In this document: positions 58,549 to 64,000 of the stretch, one piece after another
How positions within the stretch are numbered: the first letter of the stretch is position 1
Layout: each line of letters starts with the position of its first letter
Source of the DNA: Zygnema cylindricum
Lineage: Eukaryota > Streptophyta > Zygnematophyceae > Zygnematales > Zygnemataceae
Direction of reading: 5' to 3'
NCBI GenBank assembly: GCA_037447655.1
Contig: JBBHKE010003341.1
Coordinates: 62,001 to 126,000 of the forward strand
DNA length: 64,000 nt
Notes under the pieces: model-generated
What the model was told of the DNA's origin: nothing
The model's database searches: none
What the model saw: the letters and a program-made list of their open reading frames with translations, nothing else
Program-made: the position numbers and the translations under genes

Positions 58549-58560
58549 TGGTATCAGAGC
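58549..58560 (+). promoter_or_regulatory. Primer binding site (initiator tRNA-Met)
   Basis: TGGTATCAGAGC two bases after the LTR end is the standard plant Ty1-copia primer binding site, complementary to the 3' end of initiator tRNA-Met. Confidence 0.93.
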
Positions 58561-60735
58561 GCGTTATTGGCAACGCTTGCTGGTATGGCGGAGAAAGTTA
58601 AATCCTCGGCAAAACCTAGTGGAGAAACTAATGGGGGAGTTATTGGAGGAGCTACAATGACACACTATGATGAATTTGAGGAATGGGGGGAGAAAAATGT
58701 GAGGATGGATGAGGGATTATTTAAACGCTTTAAGGAGTTTCTCAAAACACAAAGAGATGATTGAGATAGAGGTGTATTGGAGACTAACACAACTCAAAGA
58801 AAAAAAAGAAAAAAAAGGGGAAATCTAAACTTTATGAGTAAGATGATGAGAGCGAGGATGAATATCTTAAAGTGTCTAATAAGCCCATTTTCTTCGCGGG
58901 TTCCAACTATGCAATTTAGAAGAGATACATTCGAGGAGCATTCACATCGAAAAAACTTTGGGACATCGTTATCGGGGAGAAACACAACCGGATCTTTCCG
59001 AGGATCAAGTCCGAGCAAAGAAGTGGGACAAAAAGATAAAGGGGCCTCCACCGCACTAATACAAAGTTCTGCTAGTTCTATCGATGAACATCTTCTAACT
59101 CATAATATGGCTTATGATTGTTGGACCGTTTTGCAAAATGCGTTTGAAAAAGTGTGAGGCAAATGAAAATTATCTCTTTGAGGAGTACACAAGGTTTAGA
59201 AAGAGGGAGAATGAGTCCATTGATGATGGAGTCAAAAGGTTTAAAGTCATCATAGAACAACTTAACTTACTCAATAACTTCCTTACAAAAAAAGAGATGT
59301 TGTTTGTTTGTATAAGGAGTCTTCCAAGCAAGTTTTTGGTAGCGAAGGAGGTCATCAAGGGGCGAGAGAAACCGATTATAGCATACGCTATCAACCACAT
59401 GAAGAGTACGGAGAAGGAGAAGGCAACATCAAAAGGGGAAAACAAAGGGTCATCTTATCCGAGTTATGAGCAAGAGGATGGCACAAGAGCTTAGAGCTTT
59501 AGGGGATCTAGGGGGAGAAAAGGTGGACCTCCTAGAGGAGGAGGCAGATCACAAGGATTAGGGATAGACTCATAACAACGTGATACCTCTGAGATGACAA
59601 GTTACAATTGTAATGAGAATGGGCACTGCTCCCTTGAATTCCCAGACAAAAGCAAACAGTGTAACATTTGTCAGAAATGGGGACACACTTGTCGCCGTTG
59701 TTATCAAAACAGTGGAAACAACCGCGGAGGGGGACAATTTAGAGGCGGAAGAAGTGGAGGAAGAATCTCATCAAGTAGAGGGGATTTTGTTGGGGATGAG
59801 CTTGAAGGACAATAACAATTATTTTTCGTTTCACTCATGGAGGAATCACAAGAAAAGAAGGATATATTATTTCACACACGAGGCAAGGAGAAAAAAAGAA
59901 AAATTAACAATTAGATCATACACTCAAGTGCTACACATCACATCTGTTAGGATCTAAGACTATTCATTAACATTAGAAAACTCAGTGTACCAAACTCCAT
60001 CATAGTGCCTAATCTCATCATAGTGGCTGTTCGTTCGATGATGATTATTGATACAGTGGGAACAATATGGTTGGATCTATTGACAAAATATAGGGAAAAA
60101 AAATCTCGAGTCAATAGAGTACGATTTAACAATGTCTTTTATAATCCGTGGGGGTGCATCAATCTCTTAAGTCTCCCACATCTATAGAAGAAAGGTGGAA
60201 GAACCACATGTATGGAAGGGGGTAGAATAATTTTGAGTAGTAAATCAAGACCATTTGCAAAGGGAGTTGTTATTCAAAATAGGCAACGTAGATTGATTTG
60301 GAGAAAACAAAAAAAAAGGACGGCGGACAAAGCAAGGCACCTCCATCGAAGAGATGTGAACAAGGAGGACCTCACGTTATGGCATCATCGTATATGTCAC
60401 AATTCAAAGAGTAATATCAAAGAGACGATTCGTCATGGTGCGGTTCGATGACTATACGTGACAGCATGAGAAAAGGTCATTGGATCTGTAGGATACACAA
60501 AAGTAAGCATAAAAGGAAGCCTCATCCGTCGAAAGATCTTCAATTCAAGGCGAATGCCCCGTTAGACATAGTCCATGTAGATCTTTTTGGTGAGATACAT
60601 CTAAAAATCATTGGAAAAAATAAACACATTATGGTGATAGTTGATGATTTCAACAGGAAGACATGGTTGTATCGTTTAGAGGGCAAGTTATAAAAACTAA
60701 AGACATGTAAATAATTTGTGGTTATGGCTGAGAGG
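58561..60735 (+). pseudogene. Ty1-copia gag to integrase, truncated by a nested insertion
   Basis: Gag starts at 58585 (MAEKVKSSAKPSGE) and continues in broken frames: STALIQSSASSIDEHLLTHN, YDCWTVLQNAFEK, then FRKRENESIDDGVKRFKVII and SLPSKFLVAKEVIKGREK. Zinc knuckle CNICQKWGHTCRRC (59661-59702). Protease C-terminal part VRFNNVFYNPWGCINLLSLP (about 60118-60177). Pre-integrase LTLWHHRICHNSKSNIKE (about 60372). Integrase zinc finger and core start, NAPLDIVHVDLFGEI and MVIVDDFNRKTWLY (60448-60693), continuing to VVMAER at 60735. There the LTR of a minus-strand copia starts and the rest is lost. The gag is of a different lineage from the element on its left. Confidence 0.88.
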
Positions 60736-61784
60736 TGCAATTATGTGTCCTCCATTGGACTGCAAAATTCAGGAAGCGTCTAGATAGTTATTAACCAACC
60801 CACTTCAAGCCAGAACCACTGCTGCCCAAAAAAACAAACTGACAATTTGACTGCACCCCTATCCAGCCTGGACTCCTTTGAGTACGTAGCAAAAAGAATC
60901 ACTAAAAACGGCCAACCAGCCGATAAGTTATAGGGTGACAAAGATGCCAATTTATACAAACTCTCAAAGAGAGAGAGGACTATCTACCTGATTTTTCCTA
61001 AGTCCTAGTTTTTCCTAGTTCTCTATCACAACCCTTATCTATTGCCCGTACGAACCAATCACAACACTGTACAGTACCAAAAAGCACTACTGCCTATGTA
61101 CTTTTTGTATGGCTTTTGTACGACAAGGCCAATAGGTGGACGCGTGTCTATTTTCCACTCGTCCGTACGTTCCTCGGAATTCCCGCGAACAAATGTCATC
61201 TCTCCACGTGGCGCCAGGTCATACCACGTCACTAAATGCCAAAGTGACCATTCCGGGATTTCAGGGATGATCTGCGCCGTTAGATTTGACGCGAAATGGA
61301 ATCTCAGCTGTAATAAATACTTGTGAAATTTTTGTTTCGTTGTGGAAACAAATGCGCAATATCTGTTTCAATTTAGTACAGTACTTCGTATTTCGTAAAA
61401 CTCTATCTATTCGTATGGTAAAGAGTTTCATTTAAATGATTTATGTATAACACAATAGTTTAAGTATTAATGAAGCCCTATATCGCCTAACAGACTTCTA
61501 CGACAGACTAGTTAGAGCTAACGGCTACGCCGCGCTCTGTCGGTCGGGGTTTGAGTCCTGCCGGACTCAACTTTTTGTTGAGAGTGACTTAAGTCACTCT
61601 TTAGTCCTTCCTATGGAGCTGAGGCAGCCATGTCTCCATCGCTCTCTCTCTCTCTCTCTTTCAATGACTACAAGAAGTATGGGGGTAAGAGAGAAGAGAT
61701 GGCGGCAGGCTGCCTACATTTTCTTTATATGTTTTTCGCGAATTAATTTAGACCTAGAAAATACAAACACTACTTATTTCAACA
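60736..61784 (-). mobile_element. Copia A LTR (3' LTR of the right-edge element)
   Basis: TGCAATTATGTGTCCTCC at the left end and TTATTTCAACA at 61784: 1049 bp with TG...CA ends. Same left terminus as 34408. The tRNA-like block has A-box-like TAGTTAGAGCTA (61509) and B-box-like GGTTTGAGTCC (61548-61558). Followed by the purine-tract complement CTCCCCTTATTTT. Confidence 0.9.
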
Positions 61785-64000
61785 CTCCCCTTATTTTCTA
61801 GCCTAGTTTTAACTTTTCTTTTAATCCACATTTTTCCCTACAATATTTTAACTTTGGAGAGGGCACAGGTGTGGTCATCATGTCAGCCACCATTTCCTCA
61901 TCAGATCTATATACAAGATTCACTATTTTATTCTCCACTTTTCTCTTATAAAACTTAATCTTATGTCTATATGTTTAGCCTTAAAATGGTGTTTGCATTG
62001 GCTGCAATTGTTATGGCCGCTTCATTATCACAAAACACTTCATCCACTCTCTCCTTCATATACCCCAATTCTTACAGCAAGGACTTGACCAACTCTTCCT
62101 ATGATCATTAAGACTCCTAGTGAGTACTCCAACTCTTGTCGCTATGTGCCGCGTGGTACAGTTCATAAAATAAATTAAATTTCCTACGACCTATCTATAA
62201 GGGATAGACTTCATAAACTCTCTCTCCTCTAGACTCATCTGATCGTCTAAGATCATTACACCTTTTCAAGTCCATGGGAGTAATAAACAGTTAGCATTTT
62301 CCATCTGGAATTTTTGAAGCATGTTTCCTATTGCTTCTTTCTTAGTAAGTTTGATTATCTTCTTCTCTCTATCCCTCTCCATTTGGATCCCCAAAATATA
62401 TTTTGCCTCCCCTAAATCCTTCATATCAAATCTGCCCCTAAGATCTTTCTTTAGCTTATTGATCTTCTCCAAAGACTTACTTAACAAAAGTTAATCATCC
62501 CCATAAATTGCAATAAAAATGACACCATTCTCATCTTCAAACATATAGATAGAATGGTCAGAGCTGATACGGATATATCCCAGATTGGTGAGAAACTCAT
62601 CTAGTTTCTAATTCCACTGTCGGGGAGCCTGGTTTAGTCCATATAAGGATTTTATGAGCCTGCAAACTTTGCTCTCATCTCCTTCTTCCACGAACCCCTC
62701 GGGTTGCCTCATAAAAATTTCTTCCTCTAACTCACCATTAAGAAAAGTTGTCTTAATGTCCATCTGATGGATTTCTATGTCTTCCGCTGCTACCCGACTG
62801 AGGAGAATCCTTACTGAGGGGAACTGAACAACTACAGCAAAGGTCTCCTCATAGTCAATCCCCTCCTTTTGGGTGAACCCCTTTGGTACCAATCGAGCCT
62901 TATATCTCTCTATGGTGTTATTTGAGTTAAGTTTAAGTTTAAATACCCATTTACACCCAAAAGGTTTTCTGTCTGGGGGGCAATCCGCTAGTTCCCAAGT
63001 ATTTGCTTCCATGATAGAAGACATTCCATCATTTATGACTCTAATCCATCTTTCTTTCTCTGGACTATTCACTGCCTCCGAGTAAGATTAAGGCTCATAT
63101 GGGTGAGATAGCTTAGTTACCTTATTCGTGGCTAGTTTTTGATGAATCCTTTTGCTGCTCCTCATTCCTCCCTCAAACTCCGAAGCTGGAATCGATGGAA
63201 GTCTTCGATTTCTTCTCACTGTCTCATCGGCTCCCTTGTTCATGGAAGCCGGTTCTTGTCATGCTTCTTCTATCTCCTCGAAGTCCATAGGAGTATGTGA
63301 GGTTTCCATTGAGTCTCTTGCATCTTGGATCTCCCCTGAATCTGCAATTACAATTTCACTCATGTCTCTTTCGGGAACGACTGAGTTCTCCTCACTTTTG
63401 GACTCATATCTGATTCTTATCTTCTTCGTATATTTGAAGGGGTCAAATGACATCCCTTCATCCATGACAAATAAGTGTTTGACCAGAATGATATCTTTTT
63501 TTGCTAAGTCATAAACTCTATATCCCTTAACATCCTCATCATATCCGACAAAGTATCTAGGCTTTCTCTTAGCATCTAGTTTCAAGTTTTTCCTATCCGT
63601 GTCAAGACTATAAACTTGGCTACCGAATACTTTAAGGTGTGAGATATATGGTTTCCTCCCAACCCATCTCTCATAAAGTGTCACTCCCTTTACAACTGAG
63701 GTAAGGACACTATTCTTAATGTAGTTGGCACACTTCATTGCTTCTGCCCAAAATCTCTTTCCTATTTTCTTGTCGGCCAACATACTGCATACACTATCTC
63801 TTAGTGTTCGATTCAACCTATCAGCTAACCCATTTTTTTCTAGGTTAAATGGTACAGTTTTCTAGTGTTGCACTCCCTCATCTCATAGATATTCCTCAAA
63901 CTGGTTAGAGGTATATTCCCCCCCATTATCCTCCTTATCCTCTTAATGGGGGTTTCATGCAACTTCTCACTCCAAGCTTTATATTCTTTGATGAAAGTTG
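61785..64000 (-). pseudogene. Ty1-copia family A pol, youngest-looking copy, cut by the window edge
   Basis: Minus strand from the edge: integrase core and C-terminus (63816-63259: NRTLRDSVCSMLADKKIGKR, GRKPYISHLKVFGS, YDEDVKGYRVYDLAKKD), then RT (63072-62608: RWIRVINDGMSSIMEANTWE, CKWVFKLKLNSN, IHQMDIKTTFLNGELEEEIF, KSLYGLNQAPRQW). A catalytic YGDD-like segment (AIYGDD) is near 62500, then 62487-62266 (FDMKDLGEAKYILGIQMERD) and an RNase H start. A handful of stops separate long open blocks, so it is less decayed than the elements at 14.6 and 35.4 kb. Purine tract AAAATAAGGGGAG next to the LTR. Confidence 0.92.

Overview
The window looks like nuclear DNA of a plant-lineage (streptophyte) organism and is almost wholly repetitive. 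It is AT-rich and I find no intact host gene. It holds decayed Ty1-copia retrotransposons (one with a textbook initiator-tRNA-Met primer site), a Ty3-gypsy remnant, PIF/Harbinger, hAT-like and TA-flanked small DNA transposons, microsatellites and minisatellites. The only recognisable host-type coding sequence is a duplicated exon of a leucine-rich-repeat plus cysteine-rich (EGF-like) extracellular protein of plant type. The species cannot be named from this.

Layout. (1) Three copies of one large segment are present: 1-2902 (right part only), about 7196-13038 and about 45734-51971. The last two share a copia B LTR at the same site, then the LRR/EGF exon, a promoter-like stretch and a terminal Harbinger MITE, so they arose by duplication after the copia B insertion. 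(2) A minus-strand copia (family C, 3235-5148) and a copia B gag lie between copies 1 and 2. (3) From 13.6 to 18.6 kb there are two TA-flanked MITEs and a copia A fragment. (4) 18609-24318 appears to be a 5.7 kb PIF/Harbinger-type element with matching TIRs and TTA target duplications. It carries a broken Myb/trihelix-like gene, a transposase scrap and several minisatellites, and its ends match the 0.9 kb MITEs found in the three duplicated copies. (5) From 24.8 to 39.5 kb there is a pile of nested and inverted copia A LTRs and internal regions, a copia B body and a gypsy 5' end. (6) 40.2-46.3 kb holds more Harbinger-family ends, an unassigned ORF and a deleted copia B element. (7) 52.2-54.0 kb holds a row of TA-flanked MITEs and a short tandem array. 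(8) From 54.3 kb to the right edge, plus-strand copia elements share a central LTR (54314-60735) and are interrupted by a minus-strand copia A element (60736 to the edge).

How the parts relate. The copia A LTRs all carry, antisense to the element, a tRNA-like block with A-box and B-box motifs. Nested insertions give a relative order of events, and the hAT-like MITE at 47.7 kb has its empty site preserved in the sister copy near 9.1 kb. Nearly all coding features are pseudogenes with stops, frameshifts or truncations. The most notable items are the 5.7 kb Harbinger parent with its MITE offspring, a 0.97 kb near-identical tract between copies 1 and 3, and a pol-less copia element with an unrecognised ORF in place of pol.
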